From: Bacteroidota bacterium
GTDB taxonomy: Bacteria; Bacteroidota; Bacteroidia; NS11-12g; UBA955
Assembly: GCA_947450015.1 (NCBI GenBank)
Contig: CANFUB010000085.1
Span: 1 to 9,337 of the forward strand
Direction: 5' to 3'
Length of the DNA stretch: 9,337 bases
The notes beneath the pieces are model-generated. The model made no database searches. It saw only the letters and a program-made list of their open reading frames with translations, and was not told the DNA's origin. Shown piece after piece: positions 1-7,248 of the stretch. Both the position numbers and the translations under genes were made by a program. Position 1 is the stretch's first letter; each line of letters begins with the position of its first letter.

Positions 1-1558
1 ATATCTGCTCAATGCGCTCGCTTTGTAAGTATGTATTTTCTAAAGGTGTTGGATAAATATTTTTACCTAAGCTGGTCTTCAACATATTTTTTAAACGGTC
101 GGTAATTTTCAAATACCCTTTTTCAAATTTCCCGATATCGCCCGTATGAAACCAACCCTCCGCATCCATAACCACAGCGGTTTCGGAAGGATTGTTGTAA
201 TAGCCTAACATGATATTAGGACCTTTGCACAATATCTCACCTTCGGCACTTTCAAAATCAGGTTTAAAACTATCGTAGGTTTGTATGGTAATAATTTCTT
301 TTGATTCCACATTTTGAATGGCCACTTGTTGACGAGGTGCCACTCTACCACTGGTGCCATGTACCTGTCTTTCGTATTCATTTACTGTTACAAATGGCGA
401 TGTTTCTGTTAAACCATAACCCTGTTGACAGCGGATGCCAATGTTTCCAAAAAATTCGCCCACATGTTGTGGTAAAGCACCACCTCCAGATACCAATAAT
501 TTTAAACGCCCGCCCAATTTAGCTTTGATCTTACTAAACACTAATTTTTCTGCCAAGGCATGTTGTATGCTAAGCAGAGGACCAATCATTTTATGCTCCT
601 CTTTTCGCAATCTGTGGGCCTCTCCTACTTTCAAACTCCAGAAAAATATTTTACTGGCGATTCCACCTTTGTCTACCGCATTCCCTCTAATTCTTGCCTC
701 CAAGCGCTCTAATAAACGCGGTACGCAAGTCATAATGGTTGGATGTATCTCTTGAAAATTCTGTGAAATCTTTTCTATGCTTTCTGTGTAGGCAATTTGA
801 GCACCAATAAAAGTTGGCAAATAATACCCCGCCATGCGCTCATATACGTGACTCAATGGTAAAAATGATAGCATCCTATCATCTTTGTTTATACTAGAAC
901 AAAGCTCTTTCGCATCGTAACAATTGCTCATGAAATTATAATGACTCAACATAGCGCCTTTTGGCACGCCAGTTGTCCCACTGGTATAAATAAGTGCGGC
1001 CAAATCGCTGTGTTGAATGGTTGGCAATACAGCCTCAACCTCCGCTTTTAAACTTGGCCAAAGTTGAGCACCCTCAGCCTTAATATCGGTTAACAACCTT
1101 AATTTATCATCTGGCGATTTATAATCAAATGCTAAGAATACCTTCTCGATGGTTGGGCAATTGGCTTCCACTTTCTGAAATTTTTTCAATAAAAACGGAG
1201 TGCCTAACAATACTGCTTTTGCGCCACTATCATTTAAAATAAATTGGGTTTCCTCTGCCGTTAAAGTAGGGAAGATAGAAACATTGACAGCACCCAATTT
1301 CTGAAGTGCTTGATCGTAATAAACAAACTCAGGACAATTTTCTAAAATAATTGCCACTTTATCGCCTCTTCGAATACCAATACTGTAAAGGTATGCGGCC
1401 CATTTTTCTATTTCTTCAAATGTTTGACGGTAGGTTATAGCCTCGTATTGTCCATTTACTTTTTCGAACAAAAAGGGATGTTCAGGGGTATGAATTACAT
1501 TAGCAGAATGTATTAGAAATTCATGTAATGAACCAAAATCAGGATCTTTAAATGCCAT
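1..1558 (-). CDS. Long-chain acyl-CoA synthetase (AMP-forming), C-terminus cut by window edge
   Basis: Adenylate-forming enzyme that activates a fatty acid with ATP and transfers it to coenzyme A, probably at the inner face of the cytoplasmic membrane. The reading frame opens with ATG at 1556-1558 (MAFKDPDFGSL) and stays open to the window edge, giving about 519 residues. Visible motifs are the P-loop YTSGTTGVPKG (residues 191-201), the adenine-binding YGLTET (381-386), the HTGD motif whose Asp (474) should contact the ribose hydroxyls, and the hinge region DRLKN followed by GKNIYP near residue 500. The LKTSLGKN form is typical of long-chain rather than acetyl-CoA synthetases. The family is usually about 590-640 residues, so roughly 80-100 are missing, including the C-terminal lid with the catalytic lysine. 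No frameshift was seen. The gene follows the deacetylase/GNAT pair on the same strand after about 120 bases and probably has its own promoter. Chain-length specificity cannot be read from the sequence. Confidence 0.93.
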   Translation of the reverse strand, partial: MAFKDPDFGSLHEFLIHSANVIHTPEHPFLFEKVNGQYEAITYRQTFEEIEKWAAYLYSIGIRRGDKVAIILENCPEFVYYDQALQKLGAVNVSIFPTLTAEETQFILNDSGAKAVLLGTPFLLKKFQKVEANCPTIEKVFLAFDYKSPDDKLRLLTDIKAEGAQLWPSLKAEVEAVLPTIQHSDLAALIYTSGTTGVPKGAMLSHYNFMSNCYDAKELCSSINKDDRMLSFLPLSHVYERMAGYYLPTFIGAQIAYTESIEKISQNFQEIHPTIMTCVPRLLERLEARIRGNAVDKGGIASKIFFWSLKVGEAHRLRKEEHKMIGPLLSIQHALAEKLVFSKIKAKLGGRLKLLVSGGGALPQHVGEFFGNIGIRCQQGYGLTETSPFVTVNEYERQVHGTSGRVAPRQQVAIQNVESKEIITIQTYDSFKPDFESAEGEILCKGPNIMLGYYNNPSETAVVMDAEGWFHTGDIGKFEKGYLKITDRLKNMLKTSLGKNIYPTPLENTYLQSERIEQI

Positions 1559-1677
1559 GTTAATTAAAATATGAATTGCGAAAATATAGTTTTTTTATTG
1601 AATCCGCTTTGGTTAAAAAATAAGGCGTAAAAAAAATATTTTTTCATTGTTTTACAAGACAATCGTAGACCCTTGTT
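1559..1677. other. AT-rich intergenic spacer
   Basis: This is the largest gene-free stretch in the window, lying between the GNAT stop and the acyl-CoA synthetase start. It holds a symmetric A6-TA-T6 tract (1631-1644) that on the minus strand ends in a run of eight T. A second perfect palindrome, CTTGTTTTAAAACAAG, at 1672-1687 overlaps the GNAT stop codon. Either could help end transcription of the upstream unit, but neither has a GC-rich stem, so no terminator is called. No small ORF or RNA was recognised. Confidence 0.5.
1581..1588 (-). promoter_or_regulatory. Possible Bacteroidota -7 element for the acyl-CoA synthetase
   Basis: On the minus strand this reads TATATTTT, one mismatch from TAnnTTTG, and would give a leader of about 17 bases before the ATG at 1558. 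No TTG (-33) lies 17-23 bases upstream, so the call is weak. Confidence 0.25.
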
Positions 1678-2559
1678 TTAAAACAAGTTAAATGATTGAT
1701 AGTGCCAATATGGTTTTATTTCACTGCCAAATTTGCTGTAAAAATATGCCACACCTTCTATTTCACTGCCTTCAAAATCAAGTACCATTGCTTGTCCTGC
1801 ATAGCGTTGAATAACTTCATCAATTAAGCTATTCATGATACCAAATTTTTTACCTGCAGCTGTTGCACCACCATTCATATAAAACAGGTAGCCAGGACTT
1901 GTAAAAAACAAAACAGCCCCTAATAACTCACCATCTAAAAAAGCACCTAGTGTTAGTAGCCGTCCTTTTGAAAAGGCAATATCACAATTGTTAGCCAATT
2001 GCTTGTAATGCTGGTCGGTTAGTTCTGGATTTAAGCTTCCCCAAGCTTGCCTATTTATTGAAATAACATCAAGTGCTGGTAGGCCCCATTTAAAAACAAT
2101 GTCCTGGCGTTCAACCTTGCGAATGTTCTTTTTTACATCGGGATTGTAATTAGCTGCAATTGCCGCATAGGATGGTTTTAAATCTAGTTGGTAGTTGTTG
2201 CGCAACTTGCCCTTAGAGGGGGCTCCATGCAACAAATTCAATTGGATATCAATCCAAAAATAACTACGTGGTATGGCTTTTAAAAAATCATTTAATGAAA
2301 ACTTAGAATCCACCGGTCCAAAGACCCCCAGCTGCTGGCAAAAATACGGTTGATAGATGTACTTGAGTCCAAACTTTTTTTTCCAAGGCATCGGAAACAC
2401 CGCTTCATAATCACCCACTACAAGGGCATCCCATTGATTGGAAGTGATGGTGTTTAAATACCAAGCATATCCATAAATAAGTGGGGCACTACATTTTTCA
2501 ATGGCTAAATCCCATTTAACAAAATCTATTTGATGGTGTTTGATTCGCTTAATTTTCAT
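1678..2559 (-). CDS. FemAB-like GNAT-fold acyltransferase
   Basis: Predicted cytoplasmic acyl- or aminoacyl-transferase of 293 residues with the layout of the FemAB/BioF2-like branch of the GNAT fold. The N-terminal half ends in a basic helical stretch (KKNIRKVERQD, 143-153). The C-terminal half has a core beta strand (LLTLGAFLDGELLGAVLFF, 201-219), an aromatic strand (YLFYMNGGAT, 224-233), a helix after KKFG, and the closing signature DFEGS (261-265) followed by FYSKFG (273-278) and PYWHY. DFEGS...FYxKFG is the hallmark of FemAB-like proteins. There is no signal peptide or membrane segment. Its ATG at 2557-2559 lies inside the 3' end of the deacetylase gene (11-base overlap), so the two are probably translated together. 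In known families such proteins add amino acids to peptidoglycan or acyl groups to cell-surface glycans. The substrate here is unknown; modification of the sugar deacetylated by its partner is an inference from context. Confidence 0.75.
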   Translation of the reverse strand: MKIKRIKHHQIDFVKWDLAIEKCSAPLIYGYAWYLNTITSNQWDALVVGDYEAVFPMPWKKKFGLKYIYQPYFCQQLGVFGPVDSKFSLNDFLKAIPRSYFWIDIQLNLLHGAPSKGKLRNNYQLDLKPSYAAIAANYNPDVKKNIRKVERQDIVFKWGLPALDVISINRQAWGSLNPELTDQHYKQLANNCDIAFSKGRLLTLGAFLDGELLGAVLFFTSPGYLFYMNGGATAAGKKFGIMNSLIDEVIQRYAGQAMVLDFEGSEIEGVAYFYSKFGSEIKPYWHYQSFNLF

Positions 2560-3847
2560 TTTTTAACCAATTTTCAAACACACTTCTCCATCCTTTCCAA
2601 GTATCGTAATCGCTTAATGATTCGTTATGAAAAACAAAACAAAAACGGCCTTTCGTCTCCTCAATTTGTTGTCGCATCAAGGCAATTGAATTTATTGCTT
2701 CGGTTGGCGTCAATTTCATGAATTCTTTGTAGGCAACATCCATTGCAGAAAACGGCACAAGCTCTAAACATGTTGACTCTTCTAACATTAGATTATACCA
2801 ATAAAAGGGTTTCGAAGTTGAGGCCCTAAAACCTGGCACCTCCGAATAGCCCATGGAATACTCCTTTTGAATGCCCAGTGAAACCAAATCACTATAGGTT
2901 TGTGGTAAGGAAAAACGTAAATAGTGTTGACGACTTTTTACCACTTTTTGACCTATCATATTTTCTAGTATTGCCTTTTCTTTTGCAATGGTTTCCTTAT
3001 TCAAAAACGAAGCATAACTGGGATGCAAACCAACCGCATGCCCCTCGGCTAACAACCGATTAAGGATGTTCTGAAAATCTTTGCGCGAAGGATTAAGGTT
3101 TTTATCATAAATACCATGGTCACCCACTTGCACAAAGTAATGGGCTTTAATACCGTGTTCCTTGAGTACTTTTAATTGGTAATCAAAATTATCAAAAGGA
3201 TCTTGTCTACCAAAAAAAATAACACCAACTCTATTATTGATTTGTTTCCAATTGAACTTGAATAAATCGCGCAGAAAACCGCCCATTTGCCGCTTAAACC
3301 CTTTGCCCTTGTAAGTAAAAACAGCATCTATGTCAATGGTGGGTTCAGCCTTCAAGTTTCTTTCTTTTAATTTTATTACACCAGGATGCAAAACTTCTAA
3401 ATACGACTGAAAATAGCTAACCCAGCAGTCTACCAAAGGTATATGCAAAACATTGTGCTTGTACAAAATAGATTGCTTGTATGAAAAACGTTTGTGCTGA
3501 TCGTATTCTGTTGCCTGGTATTCTTCATAGCGTGAAAGACAATAAAAGATGGCGCTAAAAATATCAAAGCCTAGGTCCGTATCATTTGCAAATATTAAAG
3601 ACAATGAATTCACTTTTTTGAAATTAATTTCTACGTGCTTAATTCCCGTTTGGTCTAAAAATCCTGAAGGATTAATATTCAACCAACCTTCTAGTAAAGT
3701 ATTGCTATAATTGATATGAACAGTGGCGGAATCACTGCGAATTGGGTTGTTCAATAACTGATAAGCACAACCAAATTGTTGTCCAAAAATATAGTCTAAA
3801 ACATATTTTGTTCGATTAGAATGGTATGGCGTATAAATTACTATCAA
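2549..3847 (-). CDS. Polysaccharide deacetylase family protein with N-terminal extension (DUF7033-like)
   Basis: Predicted carbohydrate deacetylase of 432 residues with no signal peptide. Residues 1-160 form a conserved but uncharacterised N-terminal region, which I recall as DUF7033. Residues 165-430 are a NodB-like fold. Visible motifs are TIDID (170-174, metal and base aspartates), GHAVGLHPSY (269-278), RQHYLRF (306-312), GFRAS (339-343) and FVFHNES (404-410, the late histidine motif). The usual second histidine of the HxxxH metal site is absent, as discussed in the findings. The start is a TTG at 3845-3847. The upstream frame meets a stop at 3869-3871 with no ATG, and the first internal ATG comes only at residue 188, inside the catalytic domain. 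It is the first gene of a unit with the overlapping FemAB-like gene and diverges from gmd across 45 bases. The family is common in Bacteroidota surface-polysaccharide loci; the target glycan is not known. Confidence 0.85.
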   Translation of the reverse strand: MIVIYTPYHSNRTKYVLDYIFGQQFGCAYQLLNNPIRSDSATVHINYSNTLLEGWLNINPSGFLDQTGIKHVEINFKKVNSLSLIFANDTDLGFDIFSAIFYCLSRYEEYQATEYDQHKRFSYKQSILYKHNVLHIPLVDCWVSYFQSYLEVLHPGVIKLKERNLKAEPTIDIDAVFTYKGKGFKRQMGGFLRDLFKFNWKQINNRVGVIFFGRQDPFDNFDYQLKVLKEHGIKAHYFVQVGDHGIYDKNLNPSRKDFQNILNRLLAEGHAVGLHPSYASFLNKETIAKEKAILENMIGQKVVKSRQHYLRFSLPQTYSDLVSLGIQKEYSMGYSEVPGFRASTSKPFYWYNLMLEESTCLELVPFSAMDVAYKEFMKLTPTEAINSIALMRQQIEETKGRFCFVFHNESLSDYDTWKGWRSVFENWLKNEN

Positions 3848-3855
3848 ATTTTTAC

Positions 3856-3863
3856 TATTTTTG
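3856..3863 (+). promoter_or_regulatory. Putative -7 element of the gmd promoter
   Basis: TATTTTTG is an exact match to the Bacteroidota TAnnTTTG consensus, 29 bases before the gmd ATG, and it is followed by CC as at many such promoters. No TTG is present at the expected -33 distance; the nearest is about 45 bases upstream, inside the divergent gene. It lies in a 45-base region shared with the deacetylase gene, for which no clear minus-strand -7 box was found. Confidence 0.4.
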
Positions 3864-3892
3864 CCTTTTTACGCAAATAAACAATATTTTTA

Positions 3893-5029
3893 ATGAAAGT
3901 TGCTCTAATTACAGGAATTACTGGTCAAGATGGTGCCTATTTAGCTGAATTTCTTTTGAAGAAAGGCTATGTAGTTCACGGACTAAAGAGAAGAAGTTCT
4001 TTGTTCAACACCGATAGAATTGACCATTTGTACCAAGACCCACATGTTCCCAATGCAAATTTAAAATTGCATTTTGGTGATTTAACTGACAGCACGAATT
4101 TAATCCGATTGATTCAAGAAATTCAGCCGGATGAAATTTATAATTTAGCGGCAATGAGCCACGTGCATGTGAGTTTTGAAACACCAGAATATACAGCCAA
4201 TGCCGATGGTTTGGGGACTTTAAGATTATTAGAAGCCATCCGTATTTGTGGGTTAAGCAAAAAAACACGTATCTACCAAGCATCTACATCTGAATTGTAT
4301 GGCTTAGTGCAAGCTGTGCCTCAAAGTGAAACAACACCATTCTATCCACGCTCACCTTATGCTGTTGCTAAAATGTATGCTTATTGGATTACTGTAAATT
4401 ACAGAGAAGCCTACGATTTATATGCTTGTAATGGTATTCTATTTAACCACGAATCGCCAATAAGAGGCGAGACTTTTGTTACAAGAAAAATAACCCGTGC
4501 AGCCTCAAAAATTGCCTTGGGTTTGCAAGATAAATTATACCTTGGTAACTTAAATAGTAAACGCGATTGGGGCCATGCAAAAGATTATATCGAAGCCATG
4601 TACCTAATGTTGCAACAAGAAAAAGCAGAAGATTTCGTAATCGCTACTGGTAAAACTACAGAGATTCGTGAGTTTGCAAGAATGGCCTTTGCCTATTTAG
4701 GTATTACTTTAAAATTTGAGGGTCAAGATGCGAATGAAAAAGGTATCATTGAATCAATAGATGCAGATAAGGCAGCTGCCTTAGGTTTGAATACCTCAGC
4801 ACTTACAATTGGTAAAGAAGTAATCAATGTAGACGCGAAATATTTCCGCCCTACAGAGGTTGATTTACTAATAGGAGATGCTCAAAAAGCAGAGAAAAAA
4901 TTAGGTTGGAAAGCCAAACACAGCTTACAAGATTTAGTGAACGACATGATGCAAAGCGATTTGCATTTAATGAAGAAAGATGAGTATCTAAGAGCTGGTG
5001 GATTCACCACCCTAAGTTATTTCGAATAA
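3893..5029 (+). CDS. gmd: GDP-mannose 4,6-dehydratase
   Basis: Cytoplasmic short-chain dehydrogenase/reductase-fold enzyme that converts GDP-D-mannose to GDP-4-keto-6-deoxy-D-mannose, the branch point to GDP-L-fucose, GDP-D-rhamnose, GDP-perosamine and colitose. The 378-residue protein is full length for the family (about 345-375). It shows the NADP-binding GITGQDG (8-14), RRSSLFNTDRIDHLY (33-47), the FGDLTD strand (61-66), the catalytic STSELYG (131-137; Thr132, Glu134), YAVAK (156-160; Tyr156 and Lys160) and substrate-binding FNHESPIRGETFVTRKI (184-200). GNLNSKRDWGHAKDYIEAMY (218-237) and the C-terminal YFRPTEVDLL complete the family pattern. The ATG at 3893 directly precedes the Rossmann strand. 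No GDP-fucose synthase (fcl/wcaG) or perosamine synthase follows, so the end sugar cannot be assigned. Its stop is 2 bases from the stop of the convergent L,D-transpeptidase gene. Confidence 0.97.
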   Translation: MKVALITGITGQDGAYLAEFLLKKGYVVHGLKRRSSLFNTDRIDHLYQDPHVPNANLKLHFGDLTDSTNLIRLIQEIQPDEIYNLAAMSHVHVSFETPEYTANADGLGTLRLLEAIRICGLSKKTRIYQASTSELYGLVQAVPQSETTPFYPRSPYAVAKMYAYWITVNYREAYDLYACNGILFNHESPIRGETFVTRKITRAASKIALGLQDKLYLGNLNSKRDWGHAKDYIEAMYLMLQQEKAEDFVIATGKTTEIREFARMAFAYLGITLKFEGQDANEKGIIESIDADKAAALGLNTSALTIGKEVINVDAKYFRPTEVDLLIGDAQKAEKKLGWKAKHSLQDLVNDMMQSDLHLMKKDEYLRAGGFTTLSYFE

Positions 5030-5034
5030 GCTTA
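5013..5034. terminator. Possible bidirectional hairpin over two convergent stop codons
   Basis: TAAGTTATT pairs with AATAA(G)CTTA around a TCG loop: nine base pairs with a single bulged G. It spans the gmd stop codon (5027-5029) and the stop of the convergent L,D-transpeptidase gene (5032-5034). The stem is AT-rich and has no clean T run on either side, so a role in termination is only a suggestion. Confidence 0.3.
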
Positions 5035-5805
5035 ACCCTTTCTCGTTTTATATTTTACCAAGTACTTTCCCTTTTCATCCACACGGGTGTAAGGAGGACT
5101 GCGCATTAATTCAAAGTAATTATACCCTTCTTGTAAATTCTTCCAAAAGTCCATTCTGGTTTGGTCGTATTTATAAAAACTTTTTAAATAATACCAATTC
5201 GCAGCGGTCATTTTACAAGGGTAAATATGAATTGGAATATGGTAGTTGGTATCTCTGTTGCCTTGGGCTTGGATATTGCACCAATACAATTCCTTGATAA
5301 CATCAGTACTCATGGGCATGCAACCAATGGTTAAGCTATCGCCATGCACAAATATTTCGCCTCCATAATTGCCCTTTTTACCCAATATACTATCGCTTTT
5401 ATTGGGGTATGAAACTTTAAATGACAAGTAAAAACTACTGTATGGATTGTATTGGTTAATATTATAATAACCCTCTGGTACTTGGTAATCACCTTCACAA
5501 CGCTTTGGTCCTAATGAACCCGAAAGCCTTACGATATAATAGGTTTTCACCAATTTATAACGGTGGTGCGCACTATCAGCTGCCCACAATTCCATTTGCT
5601 GTTCCTTCTTAAAAGCACGCCAATAAACAAACTTTGGCGGGTATTGTAAATTGGCTGCTAAAAAAGCTTTTTTTAAATTCTCATCACTACTAATCCGCGC
5701 ATTCCACACCCTTTGATTGCCGAGTTGTTGCTCGGTTAATACCTGCGGCTGGGCCACCAATTTTACAATTGAGAAAGTAACTACTAAAAGCGAAAAAAAA
5801 CGCAT
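5032..5805 (-). CDS. YafK-type L,D-transpeptidase (YkuD domain), exported
   Basis: Predicted periplasmic enzyme of 257 residues that would form or cleave cross-links on peptidoglycan using a catalytic cysteine. Residues 1-18 are a signal peptide (MRFFSLLVVTFSIVKLVA) with a likely cut before QPQ. The catalytic region starts around residue 58 and shows VRLSGSLGPKRCEGDYQVPEGYY (92-114), SYPNKSD (132-138) and FVHGDSLTIGCMPM (152-165), giving the His154...Cys162 pair. GSLGPKxCEGDxxxPEG and HGxSxxIGC are the YafK/ErfK subgroup pattern. The arginine that usually follows the cysteine in YkuD proteins (GCxR) is not present, as in YafK-like proteins. It is the last gene of the pyruvate kinase operon, with its ATG 9 bases after the pyk stop. 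Whether it links lipoprotein or meso-diaminopimelate residues, or cleaves such links as reported for E. coli YafK, cannot be read from the sequence. Confidence 0.88.
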   Translation of the reverse strand: MRFFSLLVVTFSIVKLVAQPQVLTEQQLGNQRVWNARISSDENLKKAFLAANLQYPPKFVYWRAFKKEQQMELWAADSAHHRYKLVKTYYIVRLSGSLGPKRCEGDYQVPEGYYNINQYNPYSSFYLSFKVSYPNKSDSILGKKGNYGGEIFVHGDSLTIGCMPMSTDVIKELYWCNIQAQGNRDTNYHIPIHIYPCKMTAANWYYLKSFYKYDQTRMDFWKNLQEGYNYFELMRSPPYTRVDEKGKYLVKYKTRKG

Positions 5806-5814
5806 TATTTGAAC

Positions 5815-7248
5815 CTAGTCTACCACACTAATTTTAATACTGTTGGCCATCGATTTATTTTTGATAGGCATACTTGCGGTATGTATCACGCGGTCGCCTT
5901 CGTGTATTAAATCTTCCGACTTCAGTATATCAATTACATCGCTAAATGTTTGATCGGTGCTCTCATACTTATCGTAATAAAATCCGCGTATACCCCACAC
6001 CAAATTCATGGTTTTCAAAAGTGGTTTATGACTGGTAAAAATATAAATATCGGCACGTGGACGGAAAGAAGAAATTTCGATGGCTGAATAACCTGAGCGG
6101 GTCATCCCTACAATGGCTTTAGCTTTTAAGTGATCGCTCATTCTTACTGCAGTGAAACATATTTCATCCGAAATAAATGTATCACTTTCGGCAGTTGGTT
6201 TAACACCTTTAAAATAAACCCTTCTGTCTTTCTCAACATCTTTAATAATTTTTTCCATGGTTTCAACCACCTTAACAGGGTAGCTACCAACACTTGTTTC
6301 GGCACTTAGCATTACTGCATCAGCACCATCAATTACGGCATTGGCTACATCGGTTACCTCTGCTCTGGTAGGCGTAGGATTCGTGATCATGGTCTCCATC
6401 ATTTGTGTTGCTACAATAACTGGCTTACCAGCTATTAAACATTTTTCAATGATGTTTTTTTGAATAATCGGCAAATCTTGTAAGGGCATTTCAACTCCTA
6501 AATCGCCTCTTGCTATCATAATAGCATCGGTTACTGCAATGATAGAATCAATGTTTTTAACTGCTTCTGGTTTTTCAATTTTAGCCACCACCAATGAGGT
6601 TTTACCGGCAGCTGCAATTCTATTTTTAAGATCAATAATGTCTTCGGCTCTTCTAACAAATGAAAGCCCTATCCACTCGACATCATTGGCTAAGCCAAAT
6701 TCTAAATCTTCAATGTCCTTAGGCGTTAAACTTGGAAACGAAACATCTGTGTGTGGTAAGTTAAATCCTTTTTTAGATTTTAAAATACCTCCTTCCATAA
6801 TGGTCACCTTAACATCTGTGGCATTTAAAATTTCATCGATGCGCAATTCCAATTTACCATCATCTAGTAAAATGGATTCACCTGGTTTAACATCACGTGT
6901 AAGGTTCGCATAACGAATACCAATACGACTTGCAGTACCTATCACTTCTTCAGATGTAATAATGGTTTGCTCGCCATCTTTAAGCAATACTCCTTCGTTC
7001 TCCATAATGCCTACACGAAGCTTTGGTCCTTGTAAATCTTGTAGAATACAAATATCTGAATTCAGTTCATTGTTTATCTCGCGAATATTGGTCAATACAC
7101 TTAAATGGTCTTCGTAGCTACCATGCGAAAAATTGAGGCGACATACATCGACCCCAGCCATGATAATTTGTTTTAAATTTTCTTTCGAAGCTGTAGCAGG
7201 CCCGATGGTTGCTATGATTTTGGTCTTATTGAAATTCTTTTTATACAT
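5815..7248 (-). CDS. pyk: Pyruvate kinase
   Basis: Glycolytic enzyme transferring phosphate from phosphoenolpyruvate to ADP to give pyruvate and ATP. The 477-residue protein is full length. Visible elements are TKIIATIGPA (9-18), RLNFSHGSYEDH (37-48; Arg37 binds substrate), DLQGPKLRVG (71-80), the B domain from about 85 to 170, VAKIEKPEA (221-229; Lys223 is the expected catalytic lysine), MIARGDLGVE (244-253; Glu and Asp bind the divalent metal), TQMMETMI and PTPTRAEVTDVANAVIDGADAVMLSAETSVG (291-321). A regulatory-type C domain runs to the end. DLQGPK carries the Leu/Gln/Lys combination associated with potassium-independent pyruvate kinases. The ATG at 7246-7248 overlaps the end of the upstream IPExxxVDY-like gene by 8 bases, so translation is probably coupled. 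The L,D-transpeptidase follows after 9 bases. Confidence 0.98.
   Translation of the reverse strand: MYKKNFNKTKIIATIGPATASKENLKQIIMAGVDVCRLNFSHGSYEDHLSVLTNIREINNELNSDICILQDLQGPKLRVGIMENEGVLLKDGEQTIITSEEVIGTASRIGIRYANLTRDVKPGESILLDDGKLELRIDEILNATDVKVTIMEGGILKSKKGFNLPHTDVSFPSLTPKDIEDLEFGLANDVEWIGLSFVRRAEDIIDLKNRIAAAGKTSLVVAKIEKPEAVKNIDSIIAVTDAIMIARGDLGVEMPLQDLPIIQKNIIEKCLIAGKPVIVATQMMETMITNPTPTRAEVTDVANAVIDGADAVMLSAETSVGSYPVKVVETMEKIIKDVEKDRRVYFKGVKPTAESDTFISDEICFTAVRMSDHLKAKAIVGMTRSGYSAIEISSFRPRADIYIFTSHKPLLKTMNLVWGIRGFYYDKYESTDQTFSDVIDILKSEDLIHEGDRVIHTASMPIKNKSMANSIKISVVD

Noticed and set aside
301..755. Two plus-strand open frames of 73 and 106 codons
   Set aside because: They lie antisense inside the acyl-CoA synthetase, whose frame carries YTSGTTG, YGLTET and HTGD motifs; the translations show no recognisable domain.
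1629..1687. A6-TA-T6 tract and the CTTGTTTTAAAACAAG palindrome as a terminator, operator or replication origin
   Set aside because: No GC stem, no repeats of either site and no origin-type boxes; symmetric AT tracts are common in DNA of this composition.
2530..3063. Plus-strand open frames of 63 and 61 codons over the deacetylase/GNAT pair
   Set aside because: Antisense shadows of two well-supported genes; no promoter or domain.
4005..4283. Minus-strand open frame of 92 codons inside gmd
   Set aside because: Antisense to the conserved catalytic region of gmd; composition is that of a shadow frame.
6539..6913. Plus-strand open frame of 124 codons inside pyk
   Set aside because: Antisense to the most conserved part of pyruvate kinase; long only because of the codon use of that gene.
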